Positions 17,281 to 26,618 of a DNA stretch of 64,000 bases are shown here, in pieces. The DNA comes from Allobosea caraganae (GTDB taxonomy: Bacteria > Pseudomonadota > Alphaproteobacteria > Rhizobiales > Beijerinckiaceae). Each line of letters begins with the position of its first letter. The first letter of the stretch is position 1. The stretch lies in the NCBI RefSeq assembly GCF_003351345.1, contig NZ_QQTO01000042.1, positions 62,001 to 126,000 of the forward strand. The letters are read 5' to 3'. The notes beneath the pieces are model-generated. The model had not been told where the DNA came from. It searched no databases and saw only the letters and a program-made list of their open reading frames with translations. Both the position numbers and the translations under genes were made by a program.

Positions 17281-19140
17281 CTAGACGTCTTCAGCCTCGG
17301 GCTTCGCCTTCGCCGGCCGCGCGCGGCTGCGCTTGGCGGGCTGGGGTGCTTCGGTCGGCTCGGGTGCGGCAAAGGTCTTCGCGACGGTCTCGGCCGCGCT
17401 TGGCTCGGCGGCGGCATCCGCTGCGACGGCTTCCGGCTCGTCCTCGCCCAGCGGAATCTGCGGCGCCCGCGCGAAGCCATAGGCCGCCATCGGCTTGTCG
17501 CGCCCCTTGATCGTGACCTTGAGCGCGGTCGCGCTGCTGAAGCTGCGGCCGGTGGCGGCGATGGTCGCCTCCGAGACGACGATGTCGGCAAGCACGCGCC
17601 TTGTCGCCGCCTCCATCTGCGCCGCGATCATCACCGTCTCGCCGACCGTGATCTCGTGCCGGCCGAGATTGTCGCTCTGGACGGCGCCGACCACGGCCTG
17701 GCCGCTATGGATGCCGATGCCGATCCTGAGCGGCAGCGGCAGGGCCGCGCCGTATTCACGGTTGAGCGCCTCGACCGCGAGCACGATGTCGCCGGCCGCC
17801 GCGATCGCCGAGACGCCGGCCCGGGCCGGGCTGCCCTCGAGCCCGAACACGGCCATGAAGCCATCGCCGTAGAACGCGTCGATGCGCCCGTCATGGGCGG
17901 TAATCGCCTGGCCCATCTCGTCGAAGAAGCGGTTGAGCAGGCCGATCAGCTCATGCGGCAATTGCCGCTCGGACAGCGCCGAGAAGGCGCGCAGGTCGGC
18001 CACCATCACGGTGAGCCCGCGCCGGCCGATGCTGCTGTCGAGCGCGAGGCTGCCCTGCGCGGCGCCGCCGAGCTTGGAGGCGAGCAGGATCTGGACCTGA
18101 AGGTCGTGGCGGGGCCTGATCTGGCAGGCGAGGCGGACGCGGTCCGGCGCCGAAATGCGGCGCAGCAGCTTGGCCTCGTTCGGCCCCGGCGAGGGCAGGC
18201 TCTCGGCCCCGTCGAGCACCAGCACGCGGCAGGTGGCGCAGCGCGCCCGGCCGCCGCAGAGCGCCGCGTGGGGAATGCCGAAGCGCCGGAACATCTCCAG
18301 CACGGTCAGGCCCGGCGCGATCTTGCGCACGCCATGGCCGACGAAGCGCACGGTGATGGCGCGCGTCGTGCGCATCCGGAACTCGCGCCAGCCGACGAAC
18401 AGCACGAAGCAGCCGACCAGGCCGAAGAAGGCCGATTTCGCCCAGAGCACGTTGCGCTCCAGCGTGTGGCTCTGCACCTCCGTCATCACCTCCGGCGGCA
18501 GCGCCATGCCCGCCGCCTCGCGCCCGCCGACGGCGAAGCCGATCAGGGCGAGCAGCGGGATCAGGATCGCCGCCAGCAGGAACGGGTCGCGCCAGCGCGC
18601 ATAGCCGTCGCGCCCGCGCAGCGTGAAGTGCAGGCCGATGATGCCGTGGACCCAGACCAGCAGCAGCAGCAGCGACTGCCCGCCGGCATAATGCGGCCAG
18701 AGCCGGCGCAGGACGGTGTGGTAGCTCTCGTCGAGATGGAACAGGCTGCCCATCACGCGGGTGTTGACGATGTGGTCGACCAGCAGCAGCGGGATGGCGA
18801 GGCCGAGCGCGATCTGCAGCATCTCACGCATTGGCATGCGGAAGGTCCGGCGCTGCGCCACCCGCAGCAGCGCGAAGACCGGGTGCACGATCAGCGCGCC
18901 GTAGAGCGCGACCGTGCCCGGCCAGGAATGCCAGAGCGCATAGCGCCAGTTCTGCACAGCCTCCATCGCCTCGAGCCCGGCGATGCCGGCGGCGTGGTTG
19001 ATGAAATGCGTCGTCGCGAAGACGAGCAGCACCAGGCCCGAGACCAGCCTGATGTCGCGGCTCCAGGAGGAGGCCTGCTCCATCCCGGCGCTGATGCCCG
19101 AATTGCCGCGCCTTGAACCGGCGCCCTGGGGCAGGCTCAT
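17281..19140 (-). CDS. Membrane 2Fe-2S / class III cyclase-like protein with altered catalytic residues
   Basis: 619 residues in three parts. (1) Six membrane helices within about 32-250, with buried His45, His49, His86, His123, His165 and His171, resembling the diheme-b anchor described for Sinorhizobium CyaC. (2) A [2Fe-2S] ferredoxin domain, about 260-355, with Cys295, Cys301, Cys304 and Cys339 (Cx5Cx2C...C). (3) A class III nucleotidyl cyclase domain, about 370-560. Metal-binding Asp382 and Asp426 are kept, but the adenine-selecting Lys is Ala422, the transition-state Asn is Met504 and the Arg is Gln508. The C-terminal 60 residues are Ala/Pro/Glu/Lys-rich. It is last in an operon after the pseudo-ABC and cNMP-binding genes. 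It is likely a redox-sensing protein; cyclase activity is doubtful. Confidence 0.82.
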   Translation of the reverse strand: MSLPQGAGSRRGNSGISAGMEQASSWSRDIRLVSGLVLLVFATTHFINHAAGIAGLEAMEAVQNWRYALWHSWPGTVALYGALIVHPVFALLRVAQRRTFRMPMREMLQIALGLAIPLLLVDHIVNTRVMGSLFHLDESYHTVLRRLWPHYAGGQSLLLLLVWVHGIIGLHFTLRGRDGYARWRDPFLLAAILIPLLALIGFAVGGREAAGMALPPEVMTEVQSHTLERNVLWAKSAFFGLVGCFVLFVGWREFRMRTTRAITVRFVGHGVRKIAPGLTVLEMFRRFGIPHAALCGGRARCATCRVLVLDGAESLPSPGPNEAKLLRRISAPDRVRLACQIRPRHDLQVQILLASKLGGAAQGSLALDSSIGRRGLTVMVADLRAFSALSERQLPHELIGLLNRFFDEMGQAITAHDGRIDAFYGDGFMAVFGLEGSPARAGVSAIAAAGDIVLAVEALNREYGAALPLPLRIGIGIHSGQAVVGAVQSDNLGRHEITVGETVMIAAQMEAATRRVLADIVVSEATIAATGRSFSSATALKVTIKGRDKPMAAYGFARAPQIPLGEDEPEAVAADAAAEPSAAETVAKTFAAPEPTEAPQPAKRSRARPAKAKPEAEDV

Positions 19141-19168
19141 TCACGCACCTGCATGGGCCTGGAACCTG

Positions 19169-19621
19169 TCAATGAACCTTCTCGCCGCCATGGAGCACCG
19201 AGTCGGCCAGCCTGTAGAGCCGCGAGGCGAGGTCGCGCGAGAGCGCGATGCTGAAGTCGGGAATCGTCTCCAGCAGCTCGAAGAACAGGTCCTTCGGCAG
19301 CCTCAGCACGACGAGGTCGGTCTTGGCGGTGAGCTCGCCGATATAGCGCTGGCCGCTGAGCAGCGGCACGTCGCCGAACAGGCTGCCGGGCCGGAACGTG
19401 AAGCGCCTGGCGTTGCCGTTGGCGCCCGGCTCCGCCAGCTCGGCCTCGCCCTCCAGCATGAAGTACACGCCTTCCGGCTGCTCGCCCTCGGCCAGGATGA
19501 TGCTGCCAGCGTTGAAATGCAGGCGCTCGCCCATCAGCGCCACGAGCTTCAGCCGCGGCCCCGGCAGGCTGCGGAACAGCGGAACGCTCCTCAGGCAGGA
19601 GAGATCGCTTTCGAGCGTCAT
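19169..19621 (-). CDS. Cyclic-nucleotide-binding domain protein (stand-alone)
   Basis: 150 residues, essentially a single cNMP-binding domain: LFRSLPGPRLKLVALMGE, then the beta-roll (AGSIILAEGEQPEGVYFMLEGEAEL) and a phosphate-binding cassette region LFGDVPLLSGQRYIGELTA. The canonical cassette FGEhALL-x-RxA is loosely kept: Glu becomes Asp and the Arg sits in QRY. There is no HTH DNA-binding domain, so it should act by protein contact. Its ATG overlaps the stop of the ABC gene (ATGA), and the cyclase-like gene follows 28 bp on. Confidence 0.87.
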   Translation of the reverse strand: MTLESDLSCLRSVPLFRSLPGPRLKLVALMGERLHFNAGSIILAEGEQPEGVYFMLEGEAELAEPGANGNARRFTFRPGSLFGDVPLLSGQRYIGELTAKTDLVVLRLPKDLFFELLETIPDFSIALSRDLASRLYRLADSVLHGGEKVH

Positions 19622-22389
19622 GGTCGCGCCTCCATCCGTTCGGCGACCGGGCGCGGCGGCGACACGATGTCCCGTTCCGCCTGCTCTTCCCCGTTGCCGT
19701 CCTCGATCACGCCGGAGGTGCCGTGGAATACGATCCTCGGCGTGATGTCCTTGGCAAGACTAGCATCTCCAAGAAGTAGGAACAGTGTCACTCCAGCGCA
19801 ATGTTCGCGCAACCGGCGCACGATATCTGGGCCCTTGCTCGTCGTGGCCAGCAGGGCGGTGGGATCGAGCACCGCGATCTGCGGCGTCTTGATCAGCGCC
19901 TGGGCCAGCGGCACGGCGAATCTGAGCCGGGGCGGCAGGTAGCGCCCGCGGTTGCCGCAATCGGTGTCGAGCCCGAGCCGGTAGAGCTCCGCCTCCAGCC
20001 CCGAGCGCGCGAGCGCGGCCCGGATGATCTGCGCCACCTTCTTGCCGGCATCGGCGACGCCGAAGCCGATGCGGCCGAAGAGCAGGTTATCGCGCACGCT
20101 GGCGCCGTGCATGATCTTCTCGGGATCGTAGAACTCGATGTCTCCGGCGGCATCGCCCGGCAGATGCGCCTTGAAGCTGGCGCGCGCCCTGAGCAGGCGC
20201 CGCCGCAAGGGCTCGCCGACGAGGTTCAGCCTGTGCTTGGGCTCGATGTAGCCGAGCGCGAGCGCGACGAGGTCCCGCTCCGTCTCCGGATCGAGCGGCT
20301 GGCGCATGTCCTGCTTGGCCAGCGTCGCGGCGAGCTCGTTCAGCTTCTCCAGGTCGAAGCTCGCGCCGAAGGCGTAGCGCTCGAACAGCGCGTGGCCCTG
20401 CGGCAGGCCCTCGAAGATCTCGACCACGGTCGAGACGATCCTGGCGCCGACCTCGGCCAGCGGCTCGATCAGCGCCTCCGCCTGCAGGATGGCGCGGGCA
20501 TAGGGTTCGGTCAGCAGGCTCTCGTTGGCGAAGCGCCCGCTCTTGCGCGTGCCGAAGATCAGGTTCTCGCTGATCGTGGCGTTGGCGTTGTAGCTGTCGG
20601 GGTCGAAGGCCTGGACGATGCCCGCGACCTTGCTCTTGGCGAGCTCGGCGGCGACGGCCTGGCGCGCCTCGATGATGCTGTCGCGGACATGCGGGTCGAG
20701 CGGGGCGTGGAGCTTGCCGTCGAGGCCGAGCTCGTAGACGTCCTCGGCGACGCCGAGCACCTCCAGCACCTTCCTGATATGGGCTTCGAGATCGTCGCCG
20801 TCGGCGAGGCCGGCGCCCGCGTAGTCGGTCCAGTCGGCAGTGAACGGCACCGGCGTGTTGCCCGAGCGCAGCGCCTCGATGAAGCGGTGGTGCTCCTCGG
20901 GCGTCAGCCTGCCCTCCGGCCTGGCGCTCGGCCGGTGCCGCTTCAGCGGCAGCAGGATGTTGTCGCGCAAGGTGCCGTTGATGATCTCGCCGTCATGGCC
21001 GGCATAGCCGATGAGGTGGCTGGCGCGCTCGACCGAGAGCCGCCCGAGGTTGAGCCGGTCGATCATCACCCGGCCGGAATAGGACATGACCTGCCGGCCG
21101 AGGATGTGGCCGAGCACGTCGCGGGCGCCGCCATCGGGCCCGATGATCGCGACCGTGCCGGGCCGCGGCACGCGCAGCGTCAACGGCGTCAGCAGCGGCT
21201 GGCCGCGATTGTCGAGCAGCTCGACGTTGTCGAAGCGGATCTCGCCGGTCTCCGGCAGCCGGACGACGCCCTCGTCCTCGTCCAGGACCAGCGTCTCGTC
21301 GCTGTTGAACTGGCTGATCACCTGCTCGTACTTGATGGTGACGTCGTTGCGCTGCTGGTCCCAGTCGATCAGCTCCTTGATCGGCGGCGGCAGGTCGCGA
21401 TAGGCGGCGACGACCGCGACGAGCTGGCCGATGTCGAGCCGCCCCTGCAGCGCGAAATAGCCGCCGACCGCGTAGAAGAAGAACGGCGTGATCTGGGCGA
21501 GCAGGTTGTTCAGGAACTTGACCGCGAACTTGCGCTTGTAGAGCGAGTAGCGGATGTCGAAGAGCGTCCCGAGCCGCCCGGCGATGTCGGACTGGACATA
21601 GGCCGTCGCGCCATGGCCCTGGATGGTCGGCCCGGCATCGACCACCTCGCCGATGCGCCCGGCGAGCTGGCGCGAGACGATCTGCCGCTCGCGCCCGAGC
21701 CTGAGCTGCTCCTTGCGCAGGATCGGGATGATGATCGCCTGCGCGATGACGATGATGAGCGCGATCGAGCCGAGCCAGACGCTCTGCGCCATGATGAAGA
21801 CCAAGGCCGTCATCGCCTGGCTGAGCAGGAAGATCGGCTGGATGAAGGCGTCGCCGACGAAGCTGCCGATCGGCTCGACCTCGTCCTTGATCATGCTGGC
21901 GACCTCGGCCGGCTTGACCGAGCGGATCTCCTCCGGCCGGAAGCGCATCAGCTGGCTGAACAAGTCGTAGCGCATGCGCCTGAGCATGCGCTCGCCCAAG
22001 ATGCCCTTGCGCAGGTTGATGACGTATTTGAAGGCGCCGTTGATCAGCACCAGCAGCAGGAAATACAGGCTCAGGCCGAGCAGCAGCCCGAGCTGGTTAA
22101 CCTGGAAGCCGTCGAACAGGTGGACGCGCGCGCCGCCGAGGAACCCCGGCAGGTGGAAGCTGAGGTCCAGCAGCGTCGCGGTCGTCTTGCCGTCCTTGAA
22201 CGCGCCGCCCTGGATCGCGTCGTTGACGATGCGCTTGGGCACGTCGAACGAGATCCAGTTGAACGGGATCGAGGCGAAGATGATCAGCAGGACGACGATC
22301 TGCTCGCCGCGGCTCTTCTGCCAGACATAACGGAAGAGGTTCGGCTCCAAGGGGTGGTCCTGTCTGGCGGCGCGTGCCCCCGCGCCCAT
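19618..22389 (-). CDS. ABC-type membrane protein with degenerate, expanded ATPase domain
   Basis: 923 residues. The first 360 are an exporter-type transmembrane domain (helices near 31-48, 101-122, 183-223, 297-330). The nucleotide-binding part (about 382-900) is about twice normal length and every catalytic motif is changed: Walker A is GPDGGARD (417-424, Lys to Arg, Ser/Thr to Asp), the Q-loop Gln is His465, the signature LSGGQ is LPPRL (818-822), Walker B is IAVLDPT without the Glu, and the H-loop His is Asp875. The motif after the Q-loop occurs three times (472, 604, 763). ATP hydrolysis is unlikely. ATG at 22389 follows AGG at good spacing. First gene of the three-gene operon. Confidence 0.83.
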   Translation of the reverse strand: MGAGARAARQDHPLEPNLFRYVWQKSRGEQIVVLLIIFASIPFNWISFDVPKRIVNDAIQGGAFKDGKTTATLLDLSFHLPGFLGGARVHLFDGFQVNQLGLLLGLSLYFLLLVLINGAFKYVINLRKGILGERMLRRMRYDLFSQLMRFRPEEIRSVKPAEVASMIKDEVEPIGSFVGDAFIQPIFLLSQAMTALVFIMAQSVWLGSIALIIVIAQAIIIPILRKEQLRLGRERQIVSRQLAGRIGEVVDAGPTIQGHGATAYVQSDIAGRLGTLFDIRYSLYKRKFAVKFLNNLLAQITPFFFYAVGGYFALQGRLDIGQLVAVVAAYRDLPPPIKELIDWDQQRNDVTIKYEQVISQFNSDETLVLDEDEGVVRLPETGEIRFDNVELLDNRGQPLLTPLTLRVPRPGTVAIIGPDGGARDVLGHILGRQVMSYSGRVMIDRLNLGRLSVERASHLIGYAGHDGEIINGTLRDNILLPLKRHRPSARPEGRLTPEEHHRFIEALRSGNTPVPFTADWTDYAGAGLADGDDLEAHIRKVLEVLGVAEDVYELGLDGKLHAPLDPHVRDSIIEARQAVAAELAKSKVAGIVQAFDPDSYNANATISENLIFGTRKSGRFANESLLTEPYARAILQAEALIEPLAEVGARIVSTVVEIFEGLPQGHALFERYAFGASFDLEKLNELAATLAKQDMRQPLDPETERDLVALALGYIEPKHRLNLVGEPLRRRLLRARASFKAHLPGDAAGDIEFYDPEKIMHGASVRDNLLFGRIGFGVADAGKKVAQIIRAALARSGLEAELYRLGLDTDCGNRGRYLPPRLRFAVPLAQALIKTPQIAVLDPTALLATTSKGPDIVRRLREHCAGVTLFLLLGDASLAKDITPRIVFHGTSGVIEDGNGEEQAERDIVSPPRPVAERMEARP

Positions 22390-22774
22390 CGCTTAACCTG
22401 CTCTGCGCCATATGTGTGTCAGGACCGGCCCCAGCGCAATGTCGCACTGCGGCAAGCGTGACGCTTGCGTGACCCGCGCCTTGCGTGGTTCGATCACGCC
22501 CGGTGGAGGAGTATCGATGGATCAGGGTCTTGCGGGACGCTGGCGCGCGCCAGCCCAGGGGTCTCGGCGGCGAGCCGGCCGGCGGAGTGCCGGCCGTCGG
22601 GACCGGCGCTCCCGCGTTGCGCCGATGTCATGGGGAACGGGCAAGCTCCGCCCGATTGAGAGCCACTAACAGCAGCTGCAAAAAGACGAGGATTGGCAAG
22701 GCCTGGCTTTCCACGTCTAGTAACAACATCCCGCCAGGCGGGAGCCAAACAGGGTTTTCGGACGTTAGCGGCTC
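22390..22774. other. Divergent intergenic region between pseudo-ABC operon and peptide importer
   Basis: 385 bp. It contains the perfect palindrome at 22452-22468, 63 bp upstream of the pseudo-ABC start, and a GC-rich hairpin (GGCCGGC-N5-GCCGGCC, 22577-22595) without a T tract. Promoters for both operons must lie here, but no boxes close to consensus were found. No coding gene is supported. Confidence 0.45.
22452..22468. promoter_or_regulatory. 17-bp palindrome, candidate operator
   Basis: GCAAGCGTGACGCTTGC: two perfect 8-bp arms around a single G. It lies between divergent operons, 63-79 bp upstream of the degenerate ABC gene, where a dimeric repressor or activator could act on either direction. 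Confidence 0.45.
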
Positions 22775-24658
22775 ATGGACATCTTGCGGATCAGCGATTT
22801 GCGGATCGGCTTCACCGTGCACGGGTTCGCTCGCGACGTTGTGAAGGGCGTGAGCCTGCGCGTGCCGGCGGGCAAGACCGTCGCGCTCGTCGGCGAGTCC
22901 GGCTCGGGCAAGTCGGTGATCTCGCAGGCGATCATGGGCCTGCTGCCGCGCGCCGGCGGCATCACCGGCGGCGAGATCCGCTTCCGCGACCCGCTTGCGC
23001 CGGAGAACGTGATCGATATCGCCGCACTGGAGTCCGAGGGCCGCGCGATCCGCGACCTGCGCGGCGGCCGCATCGGCATGATCTTCCAGGAGCCGATGTC
23101 CTCGCTCTCGCCGGTCCACACGATTGGCAACCAGATCGAGGAGGCGCTGCAGCTGCACCGGCCGACGCCGAAGGCGCAGGCGCGCGCGCTGATCGAGGCC
23201 ATGCTGAAGCGCGTCGGCTTCAAGGACCCGCCGCGCGCCTACGGCACCTACTCCTTCGAACTCTCCGGCGGCCTGCGCCAGCGCGCCATGCTCGCCATGG
23301 CGCTGATCTGCCAACCGGCGCTGCTGATCGCCGACGAGCCGACCACCGCGCTCGACGTCACCATCCAGGCCCAGGTGCTCGACCTGATGCGCGATCTCCA
23401 GGCCGAGATGGGCATGGCGATCCTGCTCATCACCCATGACCTCGGCGTCGTCGCCAACATGGCCGACGAGGTCGTGGTGATCTACCATGGCGAGATCATG
23501 GAGAGCGGCCCGGTCGAGGACATCTTCCGCCGCCCGCGCCACCCCTATCTCAAGGCCCTGCTCAAGGCCTCGCCGCATTTCGACATGCGGGAGGGCGAGC
23601 GGCTGGTGGCGCTGCGCGAGGCCCGCCCGCGCCCGAAGGCGGCGATGCGCATCGCTCCGCCGCCCACTGCCAAGGTGGAGGCCACCCCGCTGCTCAGCGT
23701 GCGCGACCTGCGCAAGACCTACACGACCGGCTCGCGCAGCTTCTTGGGCAAGGGCACGCTCTCGACCATCACCGCCGTCGACGGCGTCAGCTTCGACATC
23801 GCGCGCGGCGAATGCCTCGGGCTCGTCGGCGAGTCCGGCTGCGGCAAGACCACGGTCAGCAAGATCATCATGCGCGCCGTCACGCCGAACGCCGGCTCGG
23901 TCACCTTCGACGACGGGCACGAGCGCCGCGACATCCTCGCGCTCAAGGGCGAGGAGCTCCGCCGTTTCCGCCAGAAGGTCCAGATGATCTTCCAGGACCC
24001 GGTCTCGTCGCTCTCGCCGCGCATGACCGTGATGAACATCCTGCGCGAGCCGCTGGTCATCCACGGCCGCGGCGACGGCGACGAGCAGTTCGCCCGCGTG
24101 CGCAGCCTGATGGAGGATGTCGGGCTCGACCCGCGCTTCCTCAGCCGCTACCCGCATTCCTTCTCCGGCGGCCAGCGCCAGCGCATCGGCATCGCCCGCG
24201 CGCTTGCGCTCGACCCCGGCCTGATCATCTGCGACGAGCCGGTCTCGGCGCTCGACGTCTCCGTGCAGGCGCAGATCCTCAACCTGCTCAAGGACCTGCA
24301 GTCCGAGCGCGGCCTGACCTTCCTGTTCATCTCGCACAACCTCGCGGTGGTGAACTACATGGCCGAGCGGATCGCGGTCATGGCCAATGGCCGCATCGTC
24401 GAGATCGCGCCGCGCCACCTGCTCTTCACCGCCCCGGCCCATCCCTACACCAAGGCGCTGCTGCGCTCGGTGCCCTTCGCCGACCTCGACCGCAAGCTCG
24501 ACTTCAAGCTGGCGGCGCCCGGCGGCGCTTCCGACATGGCCCATTGGGGCCCGGCCTTCCGGCCGGAGCCGAACGGCGCGGGACTGGCGCCGCTCTCCCT
24601 CGGCGACGGCCATTACGTGCTGGCGCGGCCGAGCGCCGACATCCGGGAGGTGGCATGA
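22775..24658 (+). CDS. Peptide ABC transporter, fused double ATPase
   Basis: 627 residues with two complete ABC ATPase domains of the oligopeptide class (DppD- and DppF-like, fused as in YejF/GsiA). Domain 1 has GESGSGKS near 40 and LSGGLRQR near 170; domain 2, after about 300, has GESGCGKTT near 350 and FSGGQRQR near 465. Both have DEP(T/V) Walker B and intact H-loops. It powers the importer encoded by the next three genes. Its stop overlaps the start of the binding-protein gene. Confidence 0.92.
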   Translation: MDILRISDLRIGFTVHGFARDVVKGVSLRVPAGKTVALVGESGSGKSVISQAIMGLLPRAGGITGGEIRFRDPLAPENVIDIAALESEGRAIRDLRGGRIGMIFQEPMSSLSPVHTIGNQIEEALQLHRPTPKAQARALIEAMLKRVGFKDPPRAYGTYSFELSGGLRQRAMLAMALICQPALLIADEPTTALDVTIQAQVLDLMRDLQAEMGMAILLITHDLGVVANMADEVVVIYHGEIMESGPVEDIFRRPRHPYLKALLKASPHFDMREGERLVALREARPRPKAAMRIAPPPTAKVEATPLLSVRDLRKTYTTGSRSFLGKGTLSTITAVDGVSFDIARGECLGLVGESGCGKTTVSKIIMRAVTPNAGSVTFDDGHERRDILALKGEELRRFRQKVQMIFQDPVSSLSPRMTVMNILREPLVIHGRGDGDEQFARVRSLMEDVGLDPRFLSRYPHSFSGGQRQRIGIARALALDPGLIICDEPVSALDVSVQAQILNLLKDLQSERGLTFLFISHNLAVVNYMAERIAVMANGRIVEIAPRHLLFTAPAHPYTKALLRSVPFADLDRKLDFKLAAPGGASDMAHWGPAFRPEPNGAGLAPLSLGDGHYVLARPSADIREVA

Positions 24659-26616
24659 CGATCTCGCGTCCCTCGCGCCGTTCGGCGCTGAAGCTCGGCG
24701 CCGCCGCCCTGACCGCCGCCGGGCTGCCCAAGCTGGCGCTGGCCCAGGACGCCGCCGCCAAGCCGGCAAGCTATATCGACAGCCCGTTCTGGGCCGCGAA
24801 GGTCGCGTCCGGCCAGATGCCCTCGGTCGAGCAGCGCCTGCCCGCTCTGCCGCGGATCGTCCAGGTCGTCGCGCCGGAGCACGAGCCGGGCCGCCATGGC
24901 GGCACGATACGCACGCTGATGGGCGACCAGCGCGACATCCGCATGATGACGATCTACGGCTACACGCGCCTGCTCGTCTATGACGACAAGCTCGATCTCG
25001 CCCCCGATCTGCTCGAATCCGTCGCTGTCAAGGAAGGCCGCATCTTCACGCTCAAGCTGCGCGCCGGCCATCGCTGGTCCGACGGCAGCCGCTTCACCAC
25101 CGAGGATTTCCGCTACTGGTGGGAGGATGTCGCCAACAACAAGCGCCTTTCGCCCGGCGGCCCGCCGCAGCAGCTGCTCGCGGCCGGCGAGAAGCCGACC
25201 GTCGAGATCCTGAGCGAGACCGAGATCCGCTACAGCTGGAGCACGCCCAACCCGGTCTTCCTGCCCTCGCTGGCCGATCCGCAGCCGACCTATATCTACA
25301 TGCCCTCGGCCTATCTGCGGCAGTTCCACGAACGCTACGCCGACAAGGAGGCGCTGCACGCCCGGGTCAAGTCCGTCAGGGTCAAGGACTGGGGCTCGCT
25401 GCACGAGCGCTTCTCGCGCATGTACCGGCCGGAGAACCCGGAGCTGCCGACGCTCGACCCCTGGCGCAATCTGACGCCACTGCCGGCCGAGCAATTCACC
25501 TTCCAGCGCAACGCCTATTTCCACCGCGTCGACCAGAACGGCCGGCAGCTGCCCTATGTCGACCAGGTCACGATGACGCTCGGCACCGCCGCCTTGGTTC
25601 CGGCCAAGACCGCCGCCGGCGACAGCGACCTGCAGGCGCGCTACCTCCAGTTCGACAACTACACCTTCCTGAAGGACGCCTCGAAGCGGATGAACTTCGA
25701 GGTCAAGCTCTGGAAGCGGGCCGAGGGCGCCTGGTTCGCGCTGATGCCGAACCTGAACGCAATCGACCCGGTCTGGCGCGACCTCAACCGCAATGTCGGC
25801 TATCGCCGCGCGCTCTCGGTCGCGATCAACCGCAAGGACATCAACAAGGTCATCTTCTTCGGCCTGGCCAAGGAGGGTAACAACACCGCCCTGCCGGAAA
25901 GCCCGCTCTACGATGCCGAGAATGCGACCATGTGGACGCAGGCCGACCCCGCGCTGGCCAACCGCCTGCTCGACGAGATCGGCCTCGACAAGCGCGACAC
26001 GGACGGCGTGCGCCTGCTGCCGAACGGCCAGCGGCTGGAGTTCACCATCGAGACCGCCGGCGAGAGCACCGAGGAGACCGACATCCTCGACCTGATCAAG
26101 CAGGACTTCTACCATGTCGGCATCAAGATCTACCCGCGCTCGACCCAGCGCGACGTCTTCCGCCGCAGGATCACCGCCGGGCAGACGATCATGTCCGCCT
26201 CCAACGGCCTGGACAACGCGCTGGTCTCGGCCGAGATGGAGCCCGACGCGCTGGCGCCGACCTCCCCGGCCCAGTTCAACTGGCCGCGCTGGGGGCAGTA
26301 TTTCGAGAGCGGCGGCCACGAGGGCGAAGAGCCCGATGATCCCCAGGTCAAGGAGCTGGTCAGGCTCTACAAGGCCTGGCGGGTGAGCGCGACCCATGAG
26401 GAGCGCAGGGCGATCTGGCAGAAGATGCTGCGCATCAACGCCGAGCAGCTCTTCACCATCGGCGTGATCAACAGCACGCTCCAGCCCGTCGTCGTCTCGC
26501 GCCGCCTGCGCAACGTGCCGGATGTCGGGTTCTTCAGCTTCGAGCCCGGCGCCTTCTTCGGCCGCTACATGCCCGATACGTTCTGGTTCGACGACGAGCG
26601 GCAGGTCAAGAGCTGA
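24655..26616 (+). CDS. Peptide ABC transporter substrate-binding protein (family 5)
   Basis: 653 residues. It starts with a Tat-type signal ([24 protein letters not shown] region, about 8-31) and belongs to SBP family 5 ([44 protein letters not shown]). It is longer than typical DppA (about 535), with an insertion in the middle, as in the large binding proteins of some rhizobial importers. It binds peptides or related solutes in the periplasm. The ATG at 24655 overlaps the ATPase stop (ATGA). Confidence 0.9.
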   Translation: MTISRPSRRSALKLGAAALTAAGLPKLALAQDAAAKPASYIDSPFWAAKVASGQMPSVEQRLPALPRIVQVVAPEHEPGRHGGTIRTLMGDQRDIRMMTIYGYTRLLVYDDKLDLAPDLLESVAVKEGRIFTLKLRAGHRWSDGSRFTTEDFRYWWEDVANNKRLSPGGPPQQLLAAGEKPTVEILSETEIRYSWSTPNPVFLPSLADPQPTYIYMPSAYLRQFHERYADKEALHARVKSVRVKDWGSLHERFSRMYRPENPELPTLDPWRNLTPLPAEQFTFQRNAYFHRVDQNGRQLPYVDQVTMTLGTAALVPAKTAAGDSDLQARYLQFDNYTFLKDASKRMNFEVKLWKRAEGAWFALMPNLNAIDPVWRDLNRNVGYRRALSVAINRKDINKVIFFGLAKEGNNTALPESPLYDAENATMWTQADPALANRLLDEIGLDKRDTDGVRLLPNGQRLEFTIETAGESTEETDILDLIKQDFYHVGIKIYPRSTQRDVFRRRITAGQTIMSASNGLDNALVSAEMEPDALAPTSPAQFNWPRWGQYFESGGHEGEEPDDPQVKELVRLYKAWRVSATHEERRAIWQKMLRINAEQLFTIGVINSTLQPVVVSRRLRNVPDVGFFSFEPGAFFGRYMPDTFWFDDERQVKS

Positions 26617-26618
26617 CG

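Noticed and set aside
16663-19116. Plus-strand open frame of 817 codons opposite the methyltransferase and cyclase-like genes
   Set aside because: His/Arg/Asp-rich shadow of the minus-strand genes, without motifs or a ribosome site.
19801-22461. Plus-strand open frame of 886 codons opposite the degenerate ABC gene
   Set aside because: Antisense composition (Asp/Leu/Arg/Glu repeats). The minus frame has clear membrane helices and an ABC-like fold, so it is the real gene.
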